Below are positions 36,096-45,526 of a stretch of DNA of 64,000 bases, piece after piece. Numbering within the stretch: position 1 is the first letter of the stretch; every line of letters begins with the position of its first letter. The notes beneath the pieces are model-generated. The model saw only the letters and a list, made by a program, of their open reading frames with translations. It did no database searches and was not told the origin of the DNA. The position numbers and the translations under genes are program-made. The DNA comes from Flavobacterium tegetincola DSM 22377 (GTDB lineage: Bacteria; Bacteroidota; Bacteroidia; Flavobacteriales; Flavobacteriaceae). Location of the stretch: positions 1-64,000 of the forward strand of contig NZ_KE384387.1 in the NCBI RefSeq assembly GCF_000425485.1, written 5' to 3'.

Positions 36096-37076
36096 TTATT
36101 TTTTGTAAGCTACTTTCTTAACCGCTTTAATCACATCTTCCGAATTTGGCAACCAGTCTTTCAACAAGTTTGGTGCGTAAGGTGCTGGAGTATCTGCTGT
36201 TGTAATTCTCTGAATTGGAGCATCTAAGAAGTCAAACGCTCTTTCTTGAACCATATATGTAATTTCCGAAGCAACACTTGCAAATGGCCAAGCTTCTTCC
36301 AAAACTACCAAGCGATTCGTCTTTTTAACCGATTTGATAATCGTATCATAATCCATCGGACGAACGGTTCTTAAGTCGATAATTTCGCAAGAAATTCCTT
36401 CTTTTTCTAACGCTTCAGCTGCAATATGCGCTTCTTTAATAATTTTTCCAAAAGAAACAATTGTAACATCTGTACCTTCTCTTTTCACTTCAGCAACACC
36501 TAATGGAATGATGTAATCTTCCTCAGGAACTTCGCCTTTATCGCCATACATTTGTTCTGATTCCATAAAAATAACAGGATCATTGTCACGAATAGCAGCT
36601 TTCAACAAACCTTTTGCATCATAAACGGTAGAAGGAACTACAACTTTAAGACCAGGAGTATTGGCAAACCAAGATTCAAATGCTTGCGAGTGAGTCGCAC
36701 CCAATTGTCCTGCAGAAGCCGTTGGACCTCTAAAAACCATTGGCATTGGAAATTGTCCCGCAGACATTTGACGCATCTTCGCAGCGTTATTGATTATTTG
36801 ATCAATTCCAACAAGTGCAAAGTTGAAGGTCATAAATTCCACAATCGGACGACAACCGTTCATTGCTGATCCTACTGCAATACCTGCAAAACCAAGCTCT
36901 GCAATTGGTGTATCAATAACTCGCTTCGGTCCAAATTCATCAAGCATTCCTTTGGAAGCTTTGTAAGCACCGTTGTATTCGGCAACTTCCTCACCCATTA
37001 AATATATAGTTTCATCACGACGCATTTCTTCACTCATCGCTTCACAAATGGCCTCTCTAAATTGGATAGTCTTCAT
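36096..37076 (-). CDS. pdhB: Pyruvate dehydrogenase E1 component, beta subunit
   Basis: 326-residue beta subunit of the thiamine-dependent E1 heterotetramer, which decarboxylates pyruvate for acetyl-CoA formation. Conserved segments: EAICEAMSEEMRRDETIYLMGEEV-like start region with TPP-contacting Glu, DTPIAELGFAGIAVGSAM, GATHSQAFESWFANTPGLKV, and the C-terminal transketolase domain with VVLEEAWPFASVASEI and TTADTPAPYAPNL. The alpha subunit and E2 are not in the adjacent sequence. Single gene. Confidence 0.95.
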   Translation of the reverse strand: MKTIQFREAICEAMSEEMRRDETIYLMGEEVAEYNGAYKASKGMLDEFGPKRVIDTPIAELGFAGIAVGSAMNGCRPIVEFMTFNFALVGIDQIINNAAKMRQMSAGQFPMPMVFRGPTASAGQLGATHSQAFESWFANTPGLKVVVPSTVYDAKGLLKAAIRDNDPVIFMESEQMYGDKGEVPEEDYIIPLGVAEVKREGTDVTIVSFGKIIKEAHIAAEALEKEGISCEIIDLRTVRPMDYDTIIKSVKKTNRLVVLEEAWPFASVASEITYMVQERAFDFLDAPIQRITTADTPAPYAPNLLKDWLPNSEDVIKAVKKVAYKK

Positions 37077-37717
37077 ATGGTAAAAATTTATCTTCTTAAA
37101 TTTTGAACTGCAAAAATAAAAATTAAAACCTATAAAAACACATAAAATAGTTTTAAAATAATTAGGAGCTATTTCCGGCTATCCGCTTTATCTTTTTCCT
37201 GCTTAAAAAAAGCAGAAAAAAGGATGCCACTGCTATCCGGGCTAGGGGTTTTAGGACGTGAGAAAACGCTTCATTTTAATTCGACATTTTAATTTCATTT
37301 GCATCCTGAAAAGAAAACACAAATGCCATCGCAAAACAACAAACATTTTAAGTCTAATGAGGTTAATACCCAATGATTTAAATCCGAGAACAATATTGCA
37401 ACTAAAAATGATTTCTAAGCAGAATATCAGGATCGTAGAAAACTAATGTGAAAATTATTCATCTACATAAAAATCTATAGTCAAATTGCATTGAAAACGA
37501 CAGAAAACCTTCAGAATTGAAGCAAAATAATTTTAATTAAAAAAAAACCACAACGAATTACGATTTATTGCAATAGTAATTTTCACTACTAATCCGAGGC
37601 TAAAACCACTTACGCAAACGTTTTATTAGCACAAATTTATTATGCATGCATAGTTCTTTTTTTAAAAAATAGTTGTATTTTCGTAGCCAAATCACGATAA
37701 TCTAAATAACAATAAAG
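37077..37717. other. Divergent intergenic region of pdhB and etfB
   Basis: 640 bp holding one copy of the dispersed hairpin repeat (37175-37255). A 62-codon frame at 37258-37446 (+) shows no family features. The etfB promoter is not obvious (a TATTTTCG near 37673 is close to consensus). Confidence 0.45.
37175..37255. repeat. Dispersed flavobacterial hairpin repeat, copy 2
   Basis: GGCTATCCGCTTTATCTTTT, an inverted repeat around CTGCTTAAAAAAAGCAG, then AAAAAGGATGCCACTGCTATC and CGGGCTAGGGG. The outer blocks match copies at 7487-7556 and 45377-45447; the arms of the hairpin differ but keep complementarity. Confidence 0.65.
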
Positions 37718-38464
37718 ATGAAAATATTAGTTTGCATCAGTCACGTGCCTGATACTACTTCAAAGATTAACTTTACAAGTGGAGACGCTGAATTTGACAC
37801 AAATGGCGTTCAATTTGTAATCAATCCCAACGACGAATTTGGTTTGACAAGAGCCATTTGGTTTCAAGAACAGCAAGGAGCTACCGTAACTGTTGTGAAT
37901 GTTGGTGGTCCAGATACTGAACCTACTTTACGAAAAGCATTGGCAATTGGTGCAAACGAAGCAATTCGTGTAAATGCTGCTCCAAAGGACGGTTTTTTCG
38001 TAGCAACTCAATTAGCAGAAGTAATCAAAGCTGGTAACTACGATTTAGTAATTGCAGGAAAAGAATCATTAGACTATAACGGTGGAATGGTTCCTGGAAT
38101 GTTAGCTGGAATTTTAGGATATAATTTTGTAAATTCTTGTACTGACTTAAAAATAGACGGAACTTCAGCAATGGCTTCAAGAGAAATTGACGGTGGAAAA
38201 GAAATTGTTTCTACTTCATTGCCATTAATTATTGGTGGTCAAAAAGGTTTAGTAGAAGAAAAAGATTTGAAAATTCCAAACATGAGAGGAATTATGACGG
38301 CAAGAACTAAAGCGCTAAACGTTTTAGAACCTGTTAGCTCAGAAGCAACTACTAAAGCGGTTAAATTTGAAAAACCAGCTCCTAAATCAGCAGTAAAATT
38401 AATTAATGCGGATAACTTAGATGAGCTAATCAGTTTATTACACAACGAGGCTAAAGTGATTTAA
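37718..38464 (+). CDS. etfB: Electron transfer flavoprotein beta subunit
   Basis: 248 residues, FixA/EtfB family. It starts MKILVCISHVPDTTSKINF, with nucleotide-binding segments VINPNDEFGLTRAIW, VVNVGGPDTEPTLRKALAIG and AGKESLDYNGGMVPGMLAGI, and the C-terminal MRGIMTARTK signature. With EtfA it carries electrons from acyl-CoA dehydrogenases to the quinone pool. It is followed after 102 bp by etfA, with a hairpin in between. Confidence 0.96.
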   Translation: MKILVCISHVPDTTSKINFTSGDAEFDTNGVQFVINPNDEFGLTRAIWFQEQQGATVTVVNVGGPDTEPTLRKALAIGANEAIRVNAAPKDGFFVATQLAEVIKAGNYDLVIAGKESLDYNGGMVPGMLAGILGYNFVNSCTDLKIDGTSAMASREIDGGKEIVSTSLPLIIGGQKGLVEEKDLKIPNMRGIMTARTKALNVLEPVSSEATTKAVKFEKPAPKSAVKLINADNLDELISLLHNEAKVI

Positions 38465-38474
38465 GATTTTTAAA

Positions 38475-38505
38475 TTTAGATTTAAGAGTAGCATCTAAAT
38501 CTAAA
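38475..38505 (+). promoter_or_regulatory. Hairpin between etfB and etfA
   Basis: Ten-bp perfect AT-rich stem TTTAGATTTA/TAAATCTAAA with an 11-nt loop and no T run. It could protect or partially attenuate the etfBA transcript. Confidence 0.4.
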
Positions 38506-38566
38506 AACAAAACTAATCACGCTTCAAAATCGAAAATCATAATTCTAAAATCTTAAATTTAAGACA

Positions 38567-39538
38567 ATGTCAATATTAATATATGCAGAATCTTCTTCAG
38601 AAGGAAAATTCAAAAAAGTAGCATTTGAGTTGGCTTCTTACGCAAAAAAAGTAGCTGAATCAATGAACACAACGGTAACTGCAGTTACTGTAAATAATGC
38701 AGACGCATCGGAATTATCAAAATACGGTGTAGACAAAGTGTTGAAAGTTTCTAACGACAAGTTAAAAAACTTTACAGCAAAAGCATACGCAGATGTAATC
38801 AAACAAGCAGCCGAAAAGGAAAATGTAAAGTTAGTTTTACTTTCTTCTACAACAGACAGTTTATATATGGCACCATTAGTTGCTGTAGCATTAAACGCAA
38901 GCTTTGCTTCAAACGTAGTTGGATTGCCTGTTAGCATGTCACCATTTCAAGTTAAAAGAACAGCGTTTTCAAACAAAGCGTTTGCCATTACTGAATTAGA
39001 AACAGAAGTAAAAGTATTGAGTTTAGCAAAAAACTCGTACGGATTAGTTGAAAATGCTTCCACTTTAGCACAAGAAGATTTCGCTGCCGCATTAAATGAC
39101 GGCGACTTTAGCGTGAAAGTAGAAAGCGTAGAAAAAGCATCTGGTAAAGTAACTATTGCAGACGCAGACGTAGTGGTTTCCGGTGGACGTGGATTGAAAG
39201 GTCCAGAAAACTGGGGATTGGTGGAAGATTTAGCTGCTGTTTTAGGCGCTGCAACCGCTTGCTCTAAACCCGTTTCAGATTTAGGATGGAGACCTCATAG
39301 CGAACACGTAGGACAAACGGGTAAACCGGTTGCCACAAATTTATACATTGCCATTGGAATTTCAGGAGCAATCCAGCATATTGCAGGAATCAACTCTTCG
39401 AAAGTAAAAGTAGTAATCAACTCAGATCCTGAAGCACCTTTCTTTAAAGTTGCCGATTACGGAATTGTGGGTGATGCTTTTGACATTGTACCAAGACTAA
39501 CCGCTAAATTAAAAGAATTTAAAGCGAATAATTCGTAA
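38567..39538 (+). CDS. etfA: Electron transfer flavoprotein alpha subunit
   Basis: 323 residues, FixB/EtfA family. The N-terminal domain is followed by the FAD-binding C-terminal domain with [60 protein letters not shown] and [22 protein letters not shown]. Forms the ETF heterodimer with EtfB. Same operon, followed by a long-stem terminator. Confidence 0.97.
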   Translation: MSILIYAESSSEGKFKKVAFELASYAKKVAESMNTTVTAVTVNNADASELSKYGVDKVLKVSNDKLKNFTAKAYADVIKQAAEKENVKLVLLSSTTDSLYMAPLVAVALNASFASNVVGLPVSMSPFQVKRTAFSNKAFAITELETEVKVLSLAKNSYGLVENASTLAQEDFAAALNDGDFSVKVESVEKASGKVTIADADVVVSGGRGLKGPENWGLVEDLAAVLGAATACSKPVSDLGWRPHSEHVGQTGKPVATNLYIAIGISGAIQHIAGINSSKVKVVINSDPEAPFFKVADYGIVGDAFDIVPRLTAKLKEFKANNS

Positions 39539-39563
39539 ACATTTTTTTTAAAACTTAGCCCCA

Positions 39564-39620
39564 ATTAGGGCTATCTGAAATTAGATAGAAATATCAAGTT
39601 CAGATAGCCTTTTTTTTGTT
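39564..39620 (+). terminator. Terminator of etfBA
   Basis: GGCTATCTGAA pairs with TTCAGATAGCC, then a run of T, about 30 bp after the etfA stop. Confidence 0.8.
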
Positions 39621-39700
39621 TTAAAAAAGGGTTTCCATATAAAGGGCAAGTACCACCATAATTAATTCGAACAATTTTCTCTATCTTTTATTGAATATTT

Positions 39701-39723
39701 CGTGTAAATTTGTGCAATTCGTG
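39701..39723. repeat. Small dispersed repeat unit (CGTGTAAATTTGTGCAATTC type)
   Basis: Matches the inverted unit at 8688-8720 and resembles 8763-8782. Located upstream of the bifunctional nuclease gene. Confidence 0.45.
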
Positions 39724-39788
39724 TTGAAAGAGCAAATTTGTTTTTTCAACGATTGCATTTATTATAAATTAAATCTATTTCCTTAAAA

Positions 39789-40412
39789 ATGAGTTTAGTA
39801 AAACTAACCATCAAAGGTATTTCATACAGCCAAACGCAAAACGGCGCTTATGCTTTAATCTTAAATGAAGTGGATGGCGACCGTAAACTTCCCATTGTTA
39901 TTGGTGCTTTTGAAGCCCAATCCATCGCCATTGCACTAGAAAAAGAAATCAAACCGCCTCGTCCGTTGACACACGACTTGTTTAAAAGTTTCGCGGATAG
40001 ATTTGACATTGTAGTCAAACAAGTCATCATTCATAAATTAGTCGATGGAGTTTTCTTTTCAAGTATCATTTGCGAAAGAGACAAGATTGAAGAAATCATT
40101 GATGCCCGAACTTCGGATGCAATTGCTTTAGCTTTACGTTTTTCTGCTTCTATATTTACGTATAAAAACATTTTAGACAAAGCCGGAATTTACCTGAAAA
40201 GTAACCCTACAGACAGTGAAGGAACTTTTGATGATGACGGCATTTTGTCAACTCCAGAAACTTTTGGAATGAAAGATGAATCCAATGCGGCAGAAGGTGG
40301 TGCGTACGCAAAACACAGTTTATCTGAATTGAATGACTTGCTAAACGAAGCGGTTGAAAATGAAGATTATGAAAAAGCGGCGAAAATTAGAGATGAGATT
40401 AGCAAAAGATAG
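39789..40412 (+). CDS. Bifunctional nuclease (BFN/DUF151) family protein with UvrB/C motif
   Basis: 207 residues. An N-terminal BFN domain (LNEVDGDRKLPIVIGAFEAQ, PRPLTHDLFKSFADRF, EEIIDARTSDAIALALRF) is followed by an acidic linker and a C-terminal UVR motif (LNDLLNEAVENEDYEKAAKI). BFN homologues in plants have RNase/DNase activity; the bacterial role is unproven. Cytoplasmic, 86 bp before thyA, possibly co-transcribed. Confidence 0.9.
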   Translation: MSLVKLTIKGISYSQTQNGAYALILNEVDGDRKLPIVIGAFEAQSIAIALEKEIKPPRPLTHDLFKSFADRFDIVVKQVIIHKLVDGVFFSSIICERDKIEEIIDARTSDAIALALRFSASIFTYKNILDKAGIYLKSNPTDSEGTFDDDGILSTPETFGMKDESNAAEGGAYAKHSLSELNDLLNEAVENEDYEKAAKIRDEISKR

Positions 40413-40498
40413 TTATCGAGTCATCAGTCTCAATTTTCAGTAATAGCTCTCTAAAAATCTTTATACCTTAGTGCCTTCGCGGCAAAAACACATTACAC

Positions 40499-41323
40499 AT
40501 GAAACAATATACCGATTTAGTACACCACGTTCTAGAAAACGGCGTTCAAAAAGGAGACCGAACAGGAACTGGAACAAAAAGTGTATTTGGCTACCAAATG
40601 CGTTTTGATTTATCCGAAGGTTTCCCAATGGTTACGACTAAAAAATTGCATTTAAAATCCATTATTCATGAATTACTTTGGTTTTTAAAAGGCGAAACCA
40701 ATATTGGATATTTAAAAGAAAACGGCGTTCGGATTTGGGATGATTGGGCAGATGAAAATGGCGATTTAGGTCCTGTTTACGGTCATCAATGGCGGAATTG
40801 GAATTCCGAAGAAATTGACCAGATAACCGAAATTATCGAAACGTTGAAAACCAATCCAAATAGCAGAAGAATGCTGGTTTCCGCTTGGAATCCTTCTGTT
40901 TTGCCGGATACTTCAAAATCATTTGCAGAAAATGTCGCGAACGGAAAAGTAGCCTTGCCTCCTTGCCACGCTTTTTTTCAGTTTTATGTAGCTGAAGGAA
41001 AATTATCCTGTCAATTGTACCAACGAAGTGCCGATATATTTTTAGGCGTTCCATTTAATATTGCTTCTTATGCTTTATTGACAATGATGATTGCTCAAGT
41101 GTGTAACTTAGAAGTAGGCGAATTCATTCACACTTTTGGTGACACACATATTTACAACAACCATTTTGAACAACTAGAATTGCAACTATCTCGTGAACCT
41201 AGACCTTTACCAACAATGCTATTAAATCCAGAAATCAAAAACATATTAGATTTCACATTTGAAGATTTTACATTAGAAGGTTATGATCCACATCCTGGAA
41301 TAAAGGGAAGCGTGGCGGTTTAA
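40499..41323 (+). CDS. thyA: Thymidylate synthase
   Basis: Converts dUMP to dTMP with methylene-THF. The 274-residue protein has dUMP/phosphate-binding [16 protein letters not shown], the catalytic cysteine in [13 protein letters not shown], the arginine motif in [20 protein letters not shown], and the C-terminal [12 protein letters not shown]. Its product dihydrofolate is reduced by the folA gene further along. A GTGCCTTCGCGGCAAAAACA-type repeat lies just before the start. Confidence 0.97.
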   Translation: MKQYTDLVHHVLENGVQKGDRTGTGTKSVFGYQMRFDLSEGFPMVTTKKLHLKSIIHELLWFLKGETNIGYLKENGVRIWDDWADENGDLGPVYGHQWRNWNSEEIDQITEIIETLKTNPNSRRMLVSAWNPSVLPDTSKSFAENVANGKVALPPCHAFFQFYVAEGKLSCQLYQRSADIFLGVPFNIASYALLTMMIAQVCNLEVGEFIHTFGDTHIYNNHFEQLELQLSREPRPLPTMLLNPEIKNILDFTFEDFTLEGYDPHPGIKGSVAV

Positions 41324-41455
41324 ATTTAATTAAATTCTTTTTTTACAACGCACATTTGAATAGTCTAGCAACTACGCAAGTACTATTTAACACCCAAAAA
41401 CATCAATTATTGCTTTTTTTTCACTAAAATTGAACGTTTTTTTAAATTACCAAAA

Positions 41456-43627
41456 ATGAATCATTTCAAAAAAGCTTTATTCTTATTTTTAATAAGTACC
41501 GTTAGTGTTTTTGCACAACAAAAAATTACCCTTGAAGAAATTTGGGGTGGCGCTTTTCGGACGCAAGGTATGGACGAATTGCAGTCCATGAAGAACACCA
41601 ACCAATATACGGTTCTAAACTTTGATCGTGCTTCGAGAAGTATGCAAATCGACCTTTATGATTTTGCTACATTAAAAAAAGTGGACACTTTTATTGACAC
41701 TAAAAACTTCCCCAACTTCCCTTCCATTGACAGCTATACGTTCAATAAAAGTGAAGATTTAATTTTAATTGCCACTGAGTCCGATCAAATATTTCGACAT
41801 TCTTTTGTTGCCAATTATTATTTGTACGACATCAAAAGCAAGAAGATGGCACAACTTTTTGACTTCAAAGTACAAGAGCCCACATTTTCGCCAGACGGTA
41901 AAAAAATTGCTTTTGCAAGAGACAATAATTTATTTATTTATACCATTGCCAGTCAAGCTATTGAACAAATTACGTCTGATGGTGTAAAAAACAAGATCAT
42001 CAATGGTATTACGGATTGGGTGTATGAAGAAGAATTTGCGTTTGTAAAGGCTTTTGATTGGAATGCAGCAAGCGATAAAATTGGCTACATTCGATTTGAT
42101 GAAACTGATGTTCCCGAATTTTCCATGGACGTATACAGTCAAGGGTTATATCCGGTACAACAATTGTTTAAATATCCTAAAGCAGGAGAGAAAAACGCAA
42201 AGGTTAGTTTACATATTTATGATGTAACGTCAAAGAAAGCAACCAAAATCGACTTAGACAAATACACGGATTTCTACATTCCTAGAATCAAATGGACCAA
42301 TAATTCTAACGAATTGAGTGCTCAAATCATCAACCGTCATCAGAATAATTTGGATTTGTTATTTGTAAATGGAACTTCGGGAACTACAAAAGTGGTTTTG
42401 AATGAAAAAGACAAGGCCTATATTGATGTAACTGACAATCTAACTTTTCTAGCCGACAACAGTTTTATTTGGAGTAGCGAAAAAGACGGTTATAATCATT
42501 TGTACCACTACGATAAATCAGGAAAACAAATCAGTCAAATTACCAAAGGAAATTGGGAAGTAACAAATTACTATGGCTTGAATGAGGCTAATAAAACTAT
42601 TTATTACCAATCAGTTGAAAACGGTTCCATCAATCGTGATGTCTATTCAATAGATTTAAATGGAAAAAATAAAAAGAGATTGTCTTCTAAAACAGGAACT
42701 AATGCGGCTACATTTAGTCCGAATTATGCATTTTACATCAATACCTTTTCAGATGCAAAGACGCCACCGATTTACAGTTTGAACGAAGCTAAATCAGGGA
42801 AAGAAATGCAAATCATTCGTGAAAACAGCGCATTGTCTAAACGTTTGGAAAAATTCAATTTGCCAAGCAAAGAATTTTTAGAATTGCAAACCGAGAAAGG
42901 TCAAAAGTTAAACGCCTGGATGATTAAGCCAAAAGATTTTGACGCTTCAAAAAAATACCCTGTTTTTATGTACCAATATTCTGGACCAGGTTCTCAAGAA
43001 GTGGCCAATAACTGGTTGGACACAAATGACATGTGGTTTATGATGCTTTCGCAACAAGGCTACATTGTGGTTTGTGTAGACGGAAGAGGAACGGGTTATA
43101 AAGGCGCTGAATTTAAAAAGGTAACGTATAAAGAATTAGGGAAATTTGAAGTAGAAGATCAAATAGACGCTGCAAAAACCATAGGAAAATACAGCTATGT
43201 AGACGCTTCTAGAATTGGAATCTTCGGATGGAGTTACGGTGGATTTATGTCGTCCAATTGTATCTTAAAAGGAAATGATGTCTTTAAAACTGCCATTGCT
43301 GTTGCACCAGTAACCAATTGGAGGTTTTACGATTCGGTTTACACGGAACGTTACATGCAAACGCCTCAAGAAAATGCTTCGGGTTATGATGAAAATTCAC
43401 CCATTAATCACGTAGATAAATTAAAAGGAAATTACCTTTTAGTTCATGGTACGGCTGATGATAATGTACATGTGCAAAATACCATGTTAATGATTGAGGC
43501 TTTGGTGCAAGCCAACAAACAATTTGAATCTGCCATTTATCCAGATAAAAACCACGGCATTTACGGTGGAAAAACGCGCCTTCAATTGTATACCAAAATG
43601 ACTAATTTTATAAAAGAGAAATTATAA
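41456..43627 (+). CDS. Secreted dipeptidyl-peptidase IV-like S9 serine protease
   Basis: 723 residues with signal peptide (MNHFKKALFLFLISTVSVFA). An N-terminal beta-propeller (~40-470) carries the double-Glu motif in DWVYEEEF (near residue 186) that binds the free N-terminus of substrates in true DPP-IV. The C-terminal alpha/beta hydrolase has the catalytic Ser in GWSYGGF (~592), Asp in HGTADDNVH (~665) and His in KNHGIYGG (~699). Releases X-Pro or X-Ala dipeptides. It directly precedes four peptide-transporter genes, suggesting joint peptide use. Confidence 0.94.
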   Translation: MNHFKKALFLFLISTVSVFAQQKITLEEIWGGAFRTQGMDELQSMKNTNQYTVLNFDRASRSMQIDLYDFATLKKVDTFIDTKNFPNFPSIDSYTFNKSEDLILIATESDQIFRHSFVANYYLYDIKSKKMAQLFDFKVQEPTFSPDGKKIAFARDNNLFIYTIASQAIEQITSDGVKNKIINGITDWVYEEEFAFVKAFDWNAASDKIGYIRFDETDVPEFSMDVYSQGLYPVQQLFKYPKAGEKNAKVSLHIYDVTSKKATKIDLDKYTDFYIPRIKWTNNSNELSAQIINRHQNNLDLLFVNGTSGTTKVVLNEKDKAYIDVTDNLTFLADNSFIWSSEKDGYNHLYHYDKSGKQISQITKGNWEVTNYYGLNEANKTIYYQSVENGSINRDVYSIDLNGKNKKRLSSKTGTNAATFSPNYAFYINTFSDAKTPPIYSLNEAKSGKEMQIIRENSALSKRLEKFNLPSKEFLELQTEKGQKLNAWMIKPKDFDASKKYPVFMYQYSGPGSQEVANNWLDTNDMWFMMLSQQGYIVVCVDGRGTGYKGAEFKKVTYKELGKFEVEDQIDAAKTIGKYSYVDASRIGIFGWSYGGFMSSNCILKGNDVFKTAIAVAPVTNWRFYDSVYTERYMQTPQENASGYDENSPINHVDKLKGNYLLVHGTADDNVHVQNTMLMIEALVQANKQFESAIYPDKNHGIYGGKTRLQLYTKMTNFIKEKL

Positions 43628-43702
43628 TAAATCACAATTTAAAATACTACATCAAAACAAATTGTGATGAGATGTATAAAAACTAACAAAAATTAAAAAC
43701 CC

Positions 43703-45283
43703 ATGATAGAACAAAAAGACGAATTATTAGTAAAACATTTACACAATAGAGGAATTGACGACGCGATGGTTATGAATCATCCCGCCTCTTTATTTGTCTT
43801 ATTCTTTACAGAAATGTGGGAACGTTTTTCTTATTACGGAATGCGAGCTTTACTTACCGTGTTTTTGGTTAGTGAGCTCATGGACGGCGGTTGGGCTTGG
43901 ACCAATGAAGAAGCATTAAAACTATACGGTTTATACACGGGATTAGTATATTTAACTCCATTACTTGGAGGAATGATTGCCGATAGGTTTACCGGTTATC
44001 GAAAAGCAATTTTAATCGGTGCTTTAATTATGACTTTGGGTCACGCCTCGATGGCACTGGAAGGAATTAGTCAAAACTTCTTTTATGTTGGACTTCTGTT
44101 TATGATTTTGGGTAACGGTATGTTTAAACCAAATATCTCATCCATGGTAGGTCAATTGTATCCTGATTCTAGTGCTAAAAAAGATGCGGGTTATACCATT
44201 TTCTATATGGGAATTAATGCAGGAGCATTTTTAGGAATGTTACTATGTGGTTACATTGGAGAAAAAATAGGATGGCATTTTGGGTTTGGTTTAGCAGGTG
44301 TTTTTATGTTCTTCGGAATGTTGCAATTCTATTTTGGACAAAAAATATTTGGAGTAATTGGACAAGACATCAACATTAAAAAAAGTGATGAAATTGCGAC
44401 AGAGGAAAGTGAAGAAATTGTTCATGAACCACATATTGTAAGAGACCGATTAGTGGTAGTTTCCGTTTTCATGATAGCCAGTATTTTTTTCTTTTTTGCT
44501 TTTGAACAAGCAGGAGGTTCGATGACTTTGTTTGCAAAAGATTATACACAAAGAGCATTAACGGGAAATTCGGGAATGATTTTCAAATGGATTGACGCGT
44601 TACTAACTATTTTCCCAATTGCAATTGTAACGTATGTGTTATATGGTTTGTCTAAGAAAATTTATGCAAAATACCCGTTAACCATCATTTTTACCTCTAT
44701 TTCTTTTCTAATTATTTGGGGGTTAGGAATTTGGAAAGTGTATCGTGAATTTAATTTAGAAACAACAGAAGTTACGGTTTCATGGTTTCAAATTTTAAAC
44801 TCGTTTTTCATCATTACATTAGCTTCGTCTTTCAGTAAAATTTGGGAAAAAGTCTGGAATCCATCAGGACCTGTAAAATTTGCCATGGGACTTATCTTAG
44901 TTGCTGTTGGTTTTTTCGCATTGTCTTACGGAAGTATGAGTATTCCTCAAGGTGCAAAAACAGCTTCTGTTAGCATGATTTGGTTAATATTGGCCTACTT
45001 CTTTCACACGATGGGAGAATTGTGTTTATCACCTGTAGGATTGTCGTATGTAAGTAAGTTATCTCCTAAAAAATTCGTTGGGGTTTTATTCGGACTTTGG
45101 TTTACTGCTTCTGCAATCGCAAACTTCATCGGAAGTTGGACAGGAGCTTACATTGATAAAATAACCGAAGCCTATTCTATGAGTTACTTCTTTATATTTA
45201 TTGCAGGAGTTCCAATGTTTGCAGCAATAATGTTGTTACTTTTCAATAAGAAATTGGTGAAAATGATGCACGGAATTAAATAA
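43703..45283 (+). CDS. POT/PTR-family peptide transporter 1
   Basis: 526-residue inner-membrane proton-coupled di/tripeptide transporter with about 14 membrane segments. It carries the POT signature EMWERFSYYGMRALL, GGMIADRFTGYRKAI and GNGMFKPNISSMVGQLY, and the second signature FFAFEQAGGSMTLFA. First of four paralogues in the same orientation, 75 bp after the DPP-IV gene. Confidence 0.93.
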   Translation: MIEQKDELLVKHLHNRGIDDAMVMNHPASLFVLFFTEMWERFSYYGMRALLTVFLVSELMDGGWAWTNEEALKLYGLYTGLVYLTPLLGGMIADRFTGYRKAILIGALIMTLGHASMALEGISQNFFYVGLLFMILGNGMFKPNISSMVGQLYPDSSAKKDAGYTIFYMGINAGAFLGMLLCGYIGEKIGWHFGFGLAGVFMFFGMLQFYFGQKIFGVIGQDINIKKSDEIATEESEEIVHEPHIVRDRLVVVSVFMIASIFFFFAFEQAGGSMTLFAKDYTQRALTGNSGMIFKWIDALLTIFPIAIVTYVLYGLSKKIYAKYPLTIIFTSISFLIIWGLGIWKVYREFNLETTEVTVSWFQILNSFFIITLASSFSKIWEKVWNPSGPVKFAMGLILVAVGFFALSYGSMSIPQGAKTASVSMIWLILAYFFHTMGELCLSPVGLSYVSKLSPKKFVGVLFGLWFTASAIANFIGSWTGAYIDKITEAYSMSYFFIFIAGVPMFAAIMLLLFNKKLVKMMHGIK

Positions 45284-45326
45284 AAATTGAACTTGCAACA
45301 TCATTCATGATTATATTTGGGCGTGT

Positions 45327-45376
45327 CCCAAACTAAAATTGTCCCGTCTTTATCGACGGGACAATTTTAGTTTGGG
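45327..45376. repeat. Perfect 22-bp inverted repeat (long hairpin)
   Basis: Arms 45327-45348 and 45355-45376 are perfect reverse complements (ends CCCAAACTAAAA / TTTTAGTTTGGG) around a 6-nt loop TTTATC. It directly abuts the dispersed hairpin repeat at 45377. Confidence 0.85.
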
Positions 45377-45447
45377 TCGGGCTATCCGTTGCAATCTTTT
45401 GTTTTTTATTCTAAAAAACAAAAGGATTTTCACTTCTATCCCTTACG
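45377..45447. repeat. Dispersed flavobacterial hairpin repeat, copy 3
   Basis: CGGGCTATCCGTTGCAATCT, hairpin TTTTGTTTTTTATTCTAAAA with AACAAAAGGATTTTCAC, then TTCTATCCC. The outer blocks match copies 1 and 2. Confidence 0.65.
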
Positions 45448-45526
45448 CAAAAAACAAAAACTCAACTTTTACATTTTATTTCAGTCAAATAATTTAAATT
45501 TAAAAAATATTTTAATAATTTAAAAA

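Noticed and set aside
37258..37446. A 62-aa plus-strand frame next to hairpin repeat copy 2
   Set aside because: Composition resembles translated intergenic DNA (Lys/Arg/Ile/Asn-rich), and it begins at the repeat edge.
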